A DNA stretch of 64,000 nucleotides from Plasmodiophora brassicae (Eukaryota > Endomyxa: Phytomyxea > Phytomyxea > Plasmodiophorida), in contig CP145409.1 in NCBI GenBank assembly GCA_036867785.1, positions 310,001 through 374,000 on the forward strand, in the 5' to 3' direction. The notes under the pieces were generated by a model. That model did not search any database, had not been told where the DNA came from, and worked only from the letters and a program-made list of their open reading frames with translations. Numbering within the stretch: position 1 is the first letter of the stretch; each line of letters starts with the position of its first letter. Shown piece after piece: positions 47,843-58,200 of the stretch. The translations under genes were made by a program, and so were the position numbers.

Positions 47843-49003
47843 TCAGACGGAGCCGTTGTCATCGACAGAGCCAGTCGGGGACTGCTGCGACGGTTGCTGC
47901 TGGGACTGCCCTTGCTCTCGTTGCTCATCACGACCTCGATTCGGGCACGTGCGAATACCATGCGTCGACTTGCCGCACTCGCCACAGATATGGGCGTAGT
48001 TGCAAGGATCATTCGGGCACTCCCGCTCGTTGTAGTAGATGCAAGAAAGGACGCCGTTATTATCACGAGGGAATCTGTAAAACGCGCGCACCGGACGACG
48101 TCGACCTTCATCGTTGCTGGGACGCCTGGACGAGAACCCTCGAACAAACCGTCCAGCTGGGGAGCGCATACGCCCAGAGCTGTTACGAGGCCCACCACGA
48201 GAACGGGGCGACCGCGACCGGGATCGACGAGGATGCACGGCCTGCCCTGGACGGTCATTGCCCTTCGGGAACGAGCGGTGAACTGGAGGAGATAACGATG
48301 CGTCGAGAACGACGAAATCACCGAGCTCGGAGGACTCGATGCGAATCGAACGGCCTGGCAGGGACGCGACAACCTTCTCGAATGACATCCCTGGGAACGC
48401 TACAACATCGTGCCCGTACTTACGTGAATACAGACGATGCAGCGACCCGAGTTCGATCTTATCCGAGTGCTCCTGCAGAAGAATTTCCAGTTCCCGAACC
48501 AGTCGAAGCAGCTGGCTCCGAGTCTCAGGCGACTCCGGATCAAACGGCGGAGAGGAGTCCAACCAGTTCGAACGGTCCGATGCGGTATTCTGCCCTTCCA
48601 GGCCCCGACGGTTCGTTTCGTTGCGATTCGATTCCGAATTGACGGGTGGAGGAGTCCGGTCCAGCGACCGATCCGGAGAGGTATCGACAGACGCAGCGAG
48701 CGCCTCGAGACGCTCCTGTTGGCTCAGGATATGCGTCGCGAACGCCCGCATCTGCTCGCAGAACGCAATCGACTTCTCGGCGAACGCCTTCATATCAGCG
48801 CTGCGGACCGTGTTGATCAGCGACTCGCCCTGCAACTTCCCACCCGAATTCGCCTGCCGCAGCACGTCCGCCAGCATGGCCTTCGACGACGCGTGCGCAT
48901 CGCGTTCGGCGGCCAGCGCCTCCTTCAGCGTGGCGTTGTCCCTCTCCATCTCCGCGAACCGCTGCGCGAAGTCGGCCAGCATCGCCGAGCTCGTCGGCTG
49001 CAT
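47843..49003 (-). CDS. LOTUS/OST-HTH-like protein with RS region and two zinc motifs
   Basis: An intronless protein of about 386 residues. Order: a coiled-coil N terminus (MQPTSSAMLADFAQRFAEME), a linker, a winged-helix segment resembling LOTUS/OST-HTH (LLRLVRELEILLQEH; LHRLYSRKYGHDV; FEKVVASLP), an Arg/Ser/Pro-rich stretch (RSRSRSPRSRGG), then two zinc motifs: C-x7-C-x4-C-x3-H (CIYYNERECPNDPCNYAH) and a C-x2-C-x4-H-x4-C knuckle (CGECGKSTHGIRTC). The tail is Gln-rich. LOTUS domains bind RNA G-quadruplexes or Vasa-type helicases, so RNA regulation is inferred. The paired zinc motifs also occur in some mobile-element proteins, but no other element parts are seen. ATG at 49003; the frame extends 12 nt further without ATG. 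Confidence 0.65.
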   Translation of the reverse strand: MQPTSSAMLADFAQRFAEMERDNATLKEALAAERDAHASSKAMLADVLRQANSGGKLQGESLINTVRSADMKAFAEKSIAFCEQMRAFATHILSQQERLEALAASVDTSPDRSLDRTPPPVNSESNRNETNRRGLEGQNTASDRSNWLDSSPPFDPESPETRSQLLRLVRELEILLQEHSDKIELGSLHRLYSRKYGHDVVAFPGMSFEKVVASLPGRSIRIESSELGDFVVLDASLSPPVHRSFPKGNDRPGQAVHPRRSRSRSPRSRGGPRNSSGRMRSPAGRFVRGFSSRRPSNDEGRRRPVRAFYRFPRDNNGVLSCIYYNERECPNDPCNYAHICGECGKSTHGIRTCPNRGRDEQREQGQSQQQPSQQSPTGSVDDNGSV

Positions 49004-49206
49004 CGCGGATAGCACCGGTGGGTGGTCTGACGGCGGTGCGGATCGCGCGACGACTTACGGACTATGCGAAGCGCGGCGGCCGCCGCCGCACGGGCTGCCC
49101 GGCACAAGTCCAAATGTACCTCTGGCCGCATGTGAGGGCCCTGTACTTAAGTACTTATGGGGACGAGGAGCTGCCATCCGGCGATCGGGACATGTAAACG
49201 GATGCA

Positions 49207-49982
49207 TCATTGCTTCTTGTAGGTGGTTTCGGGGACGCCCAGGGCGTGTGCGGCCGTGCGGGCGGCGACGAACAGGTAGTCGGACAGGCGGTTGACGAAC
49301 ATGCCGACGGAGCGGTCGCAGTCGCCGTCCTGGATGACGGGTTCCAGGTCGCGTTCGACGCGGCGGGAGACGGTACGCGCGACGTGGATGGCGGCTGATG
49401 GCAAGCCGCCGGAGGGCAGGATGAAGTTGCGAAGAGGAGGGAGCGACTTGTCTAGCTCGTCGATCCACGATTCGAGGATCTCTGTTTGCCCGCCCGGGAA
49501 CGCCGCCCTCTCCTACTTCAACGTCAGGCAACGTAGCGTTCGCAACAAGTGCGATTCTACCAAGGCCTTCTCATTCGAAGACGATCGAGGAGTGGCAACA
49601 TGCGTCCCAATGTCAAGCAGCCTTGACTGAATCATCGACATCTGCTTGTTGATCGCCTGCAGGCTTGCGTGATCCTGGGTAGTACAATACTCACGAGCCA
49701 GGCCAATGTGGGCGTTCAGCTCATCGATATCGCCCAGGACGTGGAAGACCGGGTCCGATTTCGGTCGGCGTTTCCCCTAAGCAGGCGCTCGTCAGCATCC
49801 ACCCCATTCACTATTCGCCCGAAAACGTTCCGCTCACATTGTACAAAGAGGACGTTCCTGCCACGCGTCAACTCACGTCAGGCAGCGGGGCAACGGTGGG
49901 CAAGCACGCCAGGATACGAACCTTGATCGCCCGACCTTGTATATATTCGGACGCGCCTCAGCTCCTCGTCCGACTCCGACAT
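49207..49982 (-). CDS. MMAB: Cob(I)alamin adenosyltransferase (MMAB/PduO type)
   Basis: Four exons, with introns complement(49857-49921), (49777-49836) and (49513-49560), give 200 residues in one frame. The enzyme makes adenosylcobalamin from ATP and cob(I)alamin, the cofactor of methylmalonyl-CoA mutase. Splicing assembles the ATP-binding start RIYTRSGDQG|TSSLYNG|KRRPKSD, including a 20-nt micro-exon. DELNAHIGLAREYC, SRLLDIGTHVATP, and AAIHVARTVSRRVER with NRLSDYLFVAAR follow. It starts MSESDEELRRV at 49982. No targeting leader is visible, though human MMAB is mitochondrial; an upstream leader exon may be missed. The gene implies B12 use. Confidence 0.9.
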
Positions 49983-50208
49983 GACGGACACGCGGCGCCA
50001 CCAGCGCCCCTGCAGACGCGCGACGGCACCACCAACCCACCTTCGTCCGGCGATCGCAATCGTTTGATGCAGATCTGGAGCGCCCTCAAGTCCGCAATGC
50101 GAACCGTCGCACGGCGGGGCACCGCCGTCAACATCTGCATCACACGGCGCCGGCAGCGAACAACGATTGCGAGTTGGCGTATGTCCGGTTTGGGGACCAT
50201 ACGATCGT

Positions 50209-50457
50209 TCATTGAGCAGTTGGGTTGAGGCCTGACGGGAAGGATCCCGGCGGGACGGACCTAGCGAAGCTGTTCATGATGATGCTGAGATCGACGTGGG
50301 CCTGCGCGTCGAACGTGTCGCTGGATTCGTCGCGGAGCATGCGGGCCAGAGCTTGACGATTCAGGCCGCGTTTGACCGCCATCTCGTCCGGGGTGAGTCG
50401 GGGCGCCGCAGGTGCGGGGCGGGGCGTCGTTGGGGCTGCTGCTCGAACCTTGCCCAT
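50209..50457 (-). CDS. Small hypothetical protein
   Basis: An 82-residue open frame starting MGKVRAAAPTTPRPAP, with a helical C-terminal half (LTPDEMAVKRGLNRQALARM; VDLSIIMNSFARS). The frame extends upstream to 50517 without an ATG and may be spliced to an earlier exon. It lies between MMAB and eIF2-beta, all on the minus strand. No family recognised. The stretch 50520-50950 beyond it shows no gene I can support. Confidence 0.35.
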   Translation of the reverse strand: MGKVRAAAPTTPRPAPAAPRLTPDEMAVKRGLNRQALARMLRDESSDTFDAQAHVDLSIIMNSFARSVPPGSFPSGLNPTAQ

Positions 50458-50951
50458 GACGCTCGCTACGTTCAGGGTGCTGGCCGTGGTCGGCTCGCCG
50501 CCCTCGGACACGCTCACGTCTCGACGACTGCCTGTCGACCTACTACTTGGTGTTTGTGCGCGCCTAAACCGATATTAGGCACACAGCGTATAAAGAATCA
50601 CCCGCTGCGAATCCTACCCCGGTTCTCGGGGGCTGCAGGTCTTCGTGCCTAACTGCCATGGAATGGCCGGTCGATCGCTCTGCTTCTCGGAGCGGCAACG
50701 AGACAGTGATGACGAAAGGCGACGTGAGCCGGAGATTCGAACGCGCTGCATTAGCGACCGGACGTCGCCCATCGACACGAGTCGCCGACTCTAGGTCGTC
50801 GCCACGGGCGACAGGATGGAGATCAGCCATCATCAGTCACAGAGCATTTCAGGAGATCTACGGCGCAACCAGGCGGGCATTGGGCCGTGCGCTGGCGTGA
50901 ATCTAGAATGGTGAATGTATCATCGGGTGGGAGCGCGCGACGGATGCCCGC

Positions 50952-51847
50952 CTATTTCTTGGCGGCACGTCGGTCGGCCCGGAGCGTGGCGTGGAAACCG
51001 GACTTGATCGGGGCGACTGACCGGGACGATCCGCACATCTCGCATTTGATAAAGTACAGGCGCGTCAGGCTGTCTCTTGTCAGGGTCGTATCCGGGTTCT
51101 TGCACATGTTGCACGTCACGTACTCGATGATGTACTTCTTCATCAGACTCTCGATCTGCTTCGGGTTATATCTTCCCTTAATCTGTCGTTGTCGTGTCAA
51201 ACGCGCATGAAACAGCAATCATTGGGGTACGCGCGCGTCGACGTACCACGAGGCGCTGGTTGCCATCGATGGATCCCTCCGTTCCCAATTCGGCCATGAA
51301 GAACGAAATTACATGATCCATGTTCCGGTTGATCTTGCTGCACATCTCGGCGATGTTCGCCCACATGGTCTTCTTCGACCCGATCTGGTTCATTTTCGGC
51401 GGCGGCATCACGTTGCGTTTCCGCTCGGACAGATTCGGGTTCTTCTCGCGAAGGAGACGGAAGATCCTCTCTAGCATCTACAGACACCAGTTAGACCGTC
51501 CAGCAATATCCACATCGGGGGGACGACCCGCTCGTACTTCGACGTAGCCGTAGTCACGGTCAGTCCCGTCCCAGGCCCGTTCCTGGCCGGTGCCCCCGAC
51601 CTGCGCTTGTTTCGTCTCCTCTGCACAGCAGCGTTCAGCCCAACGATCCATGCGCGCACAGGACGCGACCGTCCATACCTTCCGTGGTCTTCTTCTTCTT
51701 CTTCTTTTTCTTCTTCAACGACAGGTCGAACAGCTCGAGGTCGTCCGCCAGCGTCTCATCGTCGACTGCGTTGGCCGGCCGCCCGACAGTGGCGATGTCC
51801 TCGCCATCGGACTCGTGGAAGCGTTCCAGGTCGTCGTTGGCCGCCAT
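50952..51847 (-). CDS. EIF2S2: Translation initiation factor eIF2-beta
   Basis: Four exons with introns complement(51621-51678), (51478-51537) and (51183-51246) give 237 residues. The factor is part of the eIF2 complex that brings initiator tRNA to the ribosome. The start [18 protein letters not shown] leads to one poly-lysine block ([10 protein letters not shown]) that would bind eIF5/eIF2B-epsilon. Spliced exons then give [56 protein letters not shown], and the zinc ribbon [12 protein letters not shown]...CEMCGSS. Human eIF2-beta has three lysine blocks; one is seen here, and the protein is shorter than usual. Joins are clean. Confidence 0.92.
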
Positions 51848-52290
51848 GGCGCGTCACGCACAACCGCTCAATGGCCGACAGTCCGCCACGCACTCGCTGA
51901 CGGACACCGTCCGACCCACGACCCGTCCGGTCCATCAGACCACCATGTCCCAACTCCCAAGTCCCAACCCAATGGGCAAACGGTGGTCGTTTCCCCAAAG
52001 CGCTCGGTGGGTTGCGGTTACGGTGCCTAACTGGCGTGCGCGTTGCCCGACGACTCGTTCAGTACTCTGTACCTCGTGTTCTGGGCAACACCCGGTAAGC
52101 GCCTCGTGGAGCACCCGGTGCAGGAAGGTTACGCTTGCTGGCATAACGAAGAATTCGTGAAGGTCCCCGCTGGCTTGGTGACGACAGCAGGATTTCGTAC
52201 TGGTGTAGCGAGTCTGGTGCACCTCGTGTTTTGAAGGCCCGCGCTCCCTGACAGGGCACGTGCTCCGAGGCGACTGAACCGGTTGCTTAC
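51848..52290. other. Intergenic stretch upstream of eIF2-beta
   Basis: About 440 bp that should hold the eIF2-beta promoter. Short open frames on both strands show no recognisable protein. It ends at the first of two direct repeats that border hAT debris. Confidence 0.4.
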
Positions 52291-52940
52291 AAGCAGGCCT
52301 CTTAAATTTAGCATTTTGCTAAAAAGTCTAATATCCAAAATTTTAGATATGAAATGCGATCCAGGATTAGCCATTTTAGACATTCAGATGTTTACTAGAT
52401 AAGCAGACGGAGCTGAGCGAACTAGTTGTGGTCAGATACCACCCAAGATGGTCTCCTTGCATTGCAGCTTAGACTCCAACGAAAAGTCTGTCAACGATTT
52501 GCTGAACTTGTCCTTCTCGAACTTCAGACTGCTGAAGTCAGCCTCAACTGTTGCAGTATTCGGAAGAATGGATGCCAGTCCTCCGACGAAGCGGCAGAGG
52601 TCGCCATAACGATCACGAATGCCTTCTATTGCCCAAGCGTCGTCGAATGTTGTTTGGTCATTGCACCGAGAAAGGGCAGTTCGCATTCGTGCGCTGCTGT
52701 CGTATTGGGCTTTCAGAGCCTTATGCTGCGAGACGATCTTGGTCACATCGTCTTCGGCCCAGCTCGCCAGCAGGCGATCTTTGTGTTTCTTGATGATGGC
52801 AACAAGTTCACGACCCTGCAGGTGTACGAGCTCATGCGGCAGTACCGGAATGGTGACCTTCTCAGTCACCGTATCGTCTGTCGCAACGATCGCCAGAACA
52901 CCAGACATAAGCAGGCATCTTAAGTTTAGCATTGTTTGCT
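52291..52940. repeat. Direct repeat pair bordering hAT debris
   Basis: Two similar AT-rich segments in the same orientation: 52291-52320 (AAGCAGGCCTCTTAAATTTA...) and 52909-52940 (AAGCAGGCATCTTAAGTTTA...), each followed by more AT-rich sequence with AAAATTT and TCTAA words. They differ at a few positions. The hAT tail fragment lies between them. They may be subterminal repeats of one element or ends of two related insertions. Confidence 0.55.
52432..52932 (-). mobile_element. hAT transposase C-terminal fragment
   Basis: A 166-codon minus-strand frame ending IGGL-like sequence with the hAT dimerisation motif (LPNTATVEADFSSLKFEKDK, then SLTDFSLESKLQCK). No catalytic core precedes it. It lies in the opposite orientation to the larger hAT frame at 53.2 kb, so it is either a separate copy or an inverted piece of the same one. 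Confidence 0.6.
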
Positions 52941-53226
52941 GAAATGTCTAAAATTTCGGGTCTCTCAAAATAGCTAAAATTTCGAAAGTTCAGAACTGGA
53001 CTGCACAGGTCTTCGGGAGGGCATTTCGCGCCTCTCCGACCGCTCGGAGTTGTGTGACGCACAATAATTGTTGTCCGTTGAACTGCGTTGGGAGCGCGAA
53101 GATGAGGTCGACGTCGTCGTCTGCGCCGGTATCAACGACTGGCGGTGGGGCACCTGCTGAACCATCAGCGTCGTTGAGTGAGTTGTGGAATGACGCTGTG
53201 CTCTCTGCTGTTTGTGACGTAGTAAT

Positions 53227-54951
53227 TTGGATATAGAACGCGCGGCTCCTGACAATGCTGATGACAACCCACCAAAGAAGTTGTCGGGCGGCTTTAAGCT
53301 GAACCATCGGCAACAGTATGGTCTGGTGAACAGCGACCGAGACCCCGGCACGTCCGCCGTTACGGGAGTCAAGTGTCGCTGCTGCATCACCTTCGGTCGC
53401 GAGGTCGAAACGTGTAAAACGCAATGGACGTTTAAAGGGCCACCATTCAGGACTTACAATTATCGCGTTCATCTTGAGAAGCAACACGCCAGCAAGTGGG
53501 CGACGTATCAAACCCTGTCCGATGCGGAGAGGGCTGTGTTCTTCGACGTGCCCGTCAAGGAGGCTGAAACTCTGCCTTTTTACTTCGGCGCCCGCTCGGA
53601 ACAGTTGGAATTCAAGTTCGACAAACCGATCGTTGATGCCTTGATCGGTCAGCTTCTGTGGCGTCCTGAGGACGTTGGTACCTTGGCTTACACCAAGGCA
53701 ATGTCAATTTTCCAACTCGATGGCACTGGCTCGGGTTACACTGCGACCGTAAAGGAGGCGAAACAGTTCCAATTGGTAATCCGTTTCCTTGCCCGGGGGA
53801 TGTCGTTCCGGATGGCCACCTCTGCGGTCAATGATGCGAAGCTTGTTACTGGGTATGCGAAGCTTGGGTGCGCTTCGGAAGTTAAAGTTGCAACGTTCGC
53901 GCGCATCCAGTGTGCTGCAAACTTCCAGTCGCTCGCTTCTTGTCTTCGTCGTCAATGGGCTTTCTCGATTGCACTCGATGGCGCGGTGTGCGACGGTACT
54001 GGCTATATCGATGTACGGGTTCGATTCTGCGACGCCGGCCGGATGCAGAATCGACATGTCATTGCCGCTCCGTTGTTTGGCTCGCATACCGGCGAGGCCA
54101 TGTTCAACATGGTGTGCCAGCTCTTCGATGTTCTCTGTCCAACGTGGACAGAGCACATTATCGGCAGTTCAACCGACGGTGCTGCTAATATGACAGGTAA
54201 GGATAACAAATGGAACTCCAGAGCATGACCTGATTTCGATATCTCTATCGCAGGCCGATTATCAGGCGTACAGACACGATTGCAAGCGGTGGCTCTTCCT
54301 GGGTTTATGCGAATCTGGTGCTACTTGCATCAGTTGGACTTGGTCCTGCAAGACTCCTACCAGAATTTCGATGGGGACCATTTCTACCGCCAAACAACTG
54401 CTACCATCTCGCACCTCAGGCGTCAGTACTCTCTGATTGGCGAGATGGGTGAGACTTGCCCAGCGCTGTCCAAGACGCGATGGTCATCAATGGCACGGGT
54501 AACCACATTCTTCCATTCGAACAGGGACAGGCTGATGAAGCACTATCATGGCCGGTCTGATGCCCCATCGCAGCGCTGGTGGTTGACGAACTCAGCGTTG
54601 AACGTCGTCGCAGTCATGGCCAGCGAAACGGTTGCACGCTGTCAGGGCAAGGAGGCGCTTTTCGGGCACCAGTTCGCTGAACTTCGTGGGCTTTTTCATC
54701 AGGTGAAGAAGCTGGCGTTCGCAACCGAATCTCACCCAACGACCGCTCTGTGTATCGACGAGTTCGTTGATATGATTGTCATCGGCCCGTGGACTTTCCG
54801 GAAGGACAATCTGAAGGGGATGTTGATGGATCAGGGCCTCTTTGAGGCGGAGGCGGTTGAAGGCCTGGACGTCGAGGATGTCGACTTTGTGGTCCACTCT
54901 ACGGCGACGTTACTGTCAGGGATTATGTCACATAATCCCAAGAGGCCCTGA
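53227..54951 (+). mobile_element. hAT transposase gene, 3'-truncated
   Basis: Two long frames, 53227-54228 and 54280-54951, are joined by an intron of about 56 nt (GTAAGG...CGCAG at about 54196-54252) that links DGAANMTG to RLSGVQTRLQAV. The N terminus has a BED-like CRCCITFGRE...HLEKQHASKW finger and resembles hAT proteins of oomycetes. The core holds SSTDGAANMTG and WCYLHQLDLVLQ. The reading stops soon after an inverted repeat at 54774-55008, and the dimerisation tail is absent. The N-terminal start is unclear; an ATG-led frame at about 53102 may be spliced to it. Terminal repeats were not found. Confidence 0.75.
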
Positions 54952-55008
54952 TCCATCAACATCCCCTTCAGATTGTCCTTCCGGAAAGTCCACGGGCCGA
55001 TGACAATC
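54774..55008. repeat. Perfect 69-bp inverted repeat (fold-back)
   Basis: Positions 54774-54842 and 54940-55008 are exact reverse complements over 69 bp, separated by 97 nt. The first arm is hAT coding sequence (reading IVIGPWTFRKDNLKGMLMDQ), the second its inverted copy. The spacer also contains a 21-nt palindrome at 54919-54939 (GGGATTATG-TCA-CATAATCCC), abutting the second arm. Perfect identity implies a recent event or an assembly artefact. Confidence 0.93.
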
Positions 55009-55235
55009 CAGCGACGCCTTGGAACGCGACGTCATTGGAAGAGATGAAGGTAAAGCAGACCAGCCCGACGACAACGATAAGCAGGTACATGACTACGATG
55101 CCAGAGATATCACAGTACGTATGTTGAGGAGTGTTGATATATGAATCTAAGGCATTTGCCGCCACGCTTCGGTTCCCGCTGTGATGCATACTTGACGTCG
55201 TGTGTTCCTCGCTCCCACTGCCTTTTGCCCTGGGT

Positions 55236-58200
55236 CTAATCGGCTGTCTTCGCATGGGCATCTCCACGAGTGTACTTGAGAGCCACCGTGGTGATCACAC
55301 CGGACGCCAGGTTCCTGCACAGACACGCGCGCGCCCCTGTCAACCTATGTGGCTGATTGCAATCTCCCGACGTCCCATACGATAGCAGGATGTAGACGAT
55401 GATCATGTACGACATGAAGTACAAGGCGATGTTCCACGACGTGACCTGGATCGCTGCATACATCGTCGCGTGCCAGTTCTACACGATCGGTCAGCGTGTG
55501 CCGCTCTCAGCACCAGGCGCGGTAGTTGGCTCCTGTGCTTACATCGCTGACGAGCAGTTGCGTCAGGCCCAGGAACGCGTTCGCCAGGTTGTCGAAGTTG
55601 GACGGTGGCACCGCGCCGACGAGCATCCGCTCGAACCTGTGCGCCAGCATCTGCACGCCGACCATCGCATAGATGTACATGACGAGGAGCAGCAGCACAA
55701 CGAGGTCCTTGATCACCGGTACGACCCGGAACGTGCCGAAGATCAGGTGTCGGGTCGCCACCGTCTGCGTCACGATCCGGACGACGGGCAGGGCGGCGTA
55801 GAACCGCTCGTTGTTCTCGTTGTCGGTGTAGTGGAACCGGAACCCGGTCATGGCCTGCCCGGCCAGGCTGCCGATGAACGCTGCCCCGACGACGATGGCG
55901 TCGTACCGGTTGGCGAATTGGATCTCGGCCGCCCACCGCCCGATGTTGTACCGGGAATAGTTCCAGAACTGGGACGGCGCGTAGACGGCCACCTTGACGA
56001 GCATCTCCAGCGCCGACACGACGACGAACGCCAGGCAGGTCCGGTCCAGGTTGCGAGTCGTCGCCTCGTCGGACACGCCGTACAGGGCGACGACCCCGAT
56101 CAGGCCGATCGTCAGCAGGCGCCAGACGTGCAGGTAGAACGGGTTCTCGAAGAACAGGCCGCGGGCGTTCGCGCGCCAAGCGCTTCGCACCGGCTGCTGG
56201 ACGATGGTGGACGCGAGCACGCGTTCCGCCCCCGATATGAACCCGTCGACGTCGACGAAGCGCTTCGGCGGGCGCCCGCTGCCGGCCTCGTTCGACAGCG
56301 ACGACTTCTTGTCGAGGTCGCCGACGGCGGCGTCGACGTCCTCGGAGGCGATCGCCGGGCGCATGAACCGAAGGAAATGGTGGAAGTCGCCCATGGACAT
56401 GTGGCCGTCCTCGTCGTAGTCGAGGAGGACGAAGGCGGCGACCATGCCGGCGCGCGCCAGCACGCGCTTGTGGATGTCGACGGCGGCGCGCTGCCGCTCG
56501 AACGCGGCCTGGAACGTGCCGATGACGATGCCGAGGATGATGAACATGCCGGCGCCGACCATGAACGCGATCCAGACGACGTTGAACGCGTTCACGGCCG
56601 GGTACTGCATCTCGTGGTAGTTCTCGGCGGTCGACATGACGACGAAGCAGGACGAGATGGCGCGGACGACGTTCGTGAAGCTCGAGTTGAGCTGGTCGGC
56701 GTTGACGTCGGCCCGGAACACGGCCAGGCTGATGCACCCGCAGACGACGACCATCAGCAGGTACAGGAGCGACGCGTCGAGCGTGTCGTAGACGGTGCGG
56801 GCGAACAGGCGGACGCTCTCGCGCGTGCCCGCGTTCGACAGGACGTACAGGAACGGGCGGCACGGGACGTAGTACTCGATGCTGACGTTGCCGGCGACGA
56901 TCGCGATCCAGTCGACGACGACGACGGCGAAGACGACGATCAGGCCGATGTCCTTGACCTGGATCGTGCGATGGTCGTCCCACTTCAGGTCGGCCTGCAG
57001 GCGCACGCTGCGAACCGCGATGTACTTCGTGGCGAGGCGGGCGCCGATGAACAGCGCCTCGATCACGAGGCAGACGGCCTCGGCGACGACGACCGAGGTG
57101 GTGGCGCCGCCGGCCAGCAGGTCGCCCAGCGTGGCCGGCTTCGCGAACGACAGGCAGATGTGGACCGTGATCGTGACGGTCAGGGCCCATTTGACGACGG
57201 GCCTCTGGATCAGGCGGTAGACGCGAAGCGGGACCCGGGTCGGCAACTTCTCCAGCAGGCAGATGTGGGGAACGTTGAGCCCAGCGGCACCTGTGATGCC
57301 CCCCTCCCCATCGTCAGTGGCGGCGAACGTTTTCGCGTTCGGCCCTCGTACCGTCGACGATGTGGCGTCGGGCGCGATCCCAGGCGTGGCGCCGGAAGAG
57401 CTGACTGCTGATCGGGTGGTCGACCTGCCTCAGGACCTGCTGCTGGTACTCCCAGTCGGCGGCACGCGCCTCCTGGATCGTCGTCTGGATCGCGACCTTC
57501 AGGTCCGACGCCGTCCTGTACTTGACCCGTTTCTGGCCGCTGCGCCGATGTCGGATCGACGTCATGATGGTCAGCATCGACCCAGGGCCGCTCGTCGGCC
57601 GCTTCCCCGTCGTCGTCGTCGCTGTCACCCCGGCGGCCGACCGCCGACCGGCCCAGTCGAGCACGAGCATGAGGACGACGGTGAAGACGGCAATGACGAG
57701 CGTCAGGGTGTGGCGCTGGTCGGTGGCGCCGGATAGGTCGGAAACGGGGACGAGAGCGGCCACGATCCAGTCGTTGCCGTTGGCCGCATCGGCCAGGCGG
57801 ACGGCCCAGGTCAGCGGTTTCAACGTGTCGCGCTGGACGCTGGAGACCGATGTCGTCACCGAGGCAATGTTGGCGTTAGCTTGCAGGAGGAACATGGCGA
57901 GGTGCCGAATGATCGTTTCCGTCGACGTGGCGGTCGCGTCCGCGGTCGGCGCCGTCCCGTCCGACGTGGTCGACGCGACCAGACGCAGGCCCGACCCGGT
58001 GTCCTCCAGTACAATGCCGACCGCGTTCGGCGACACACGCCCCATCAGGGACCGCAGCCTGGCGACGATCACATCCGACCCGAACTCGACGGAGACGCTC
58101 CCGTTGCCATACGCCAGCGACGTCACGTAGACGGCGCCCGATCCGGTCGGCAGGTACGCTGTCCTGGTCGACGACGCGCGCGCCACCTTGTACCCGCAAT

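Noticed and set aside
50690-50830. A tRNA gene suggested by a B-box-like TTCGAATC on the minus strand
   Set aside because: The flanking bases do not pair as a T stem and no acceptor or anticodon stem can be drawn.
55507-57246. A stand-alone two-pore channel gene
   Set aside because: The open frame begins at TTG; the first in-frame ATG lies beyond the first voltage-sensor helices, while an intron joins it cleanly to the upstream sensor gene.
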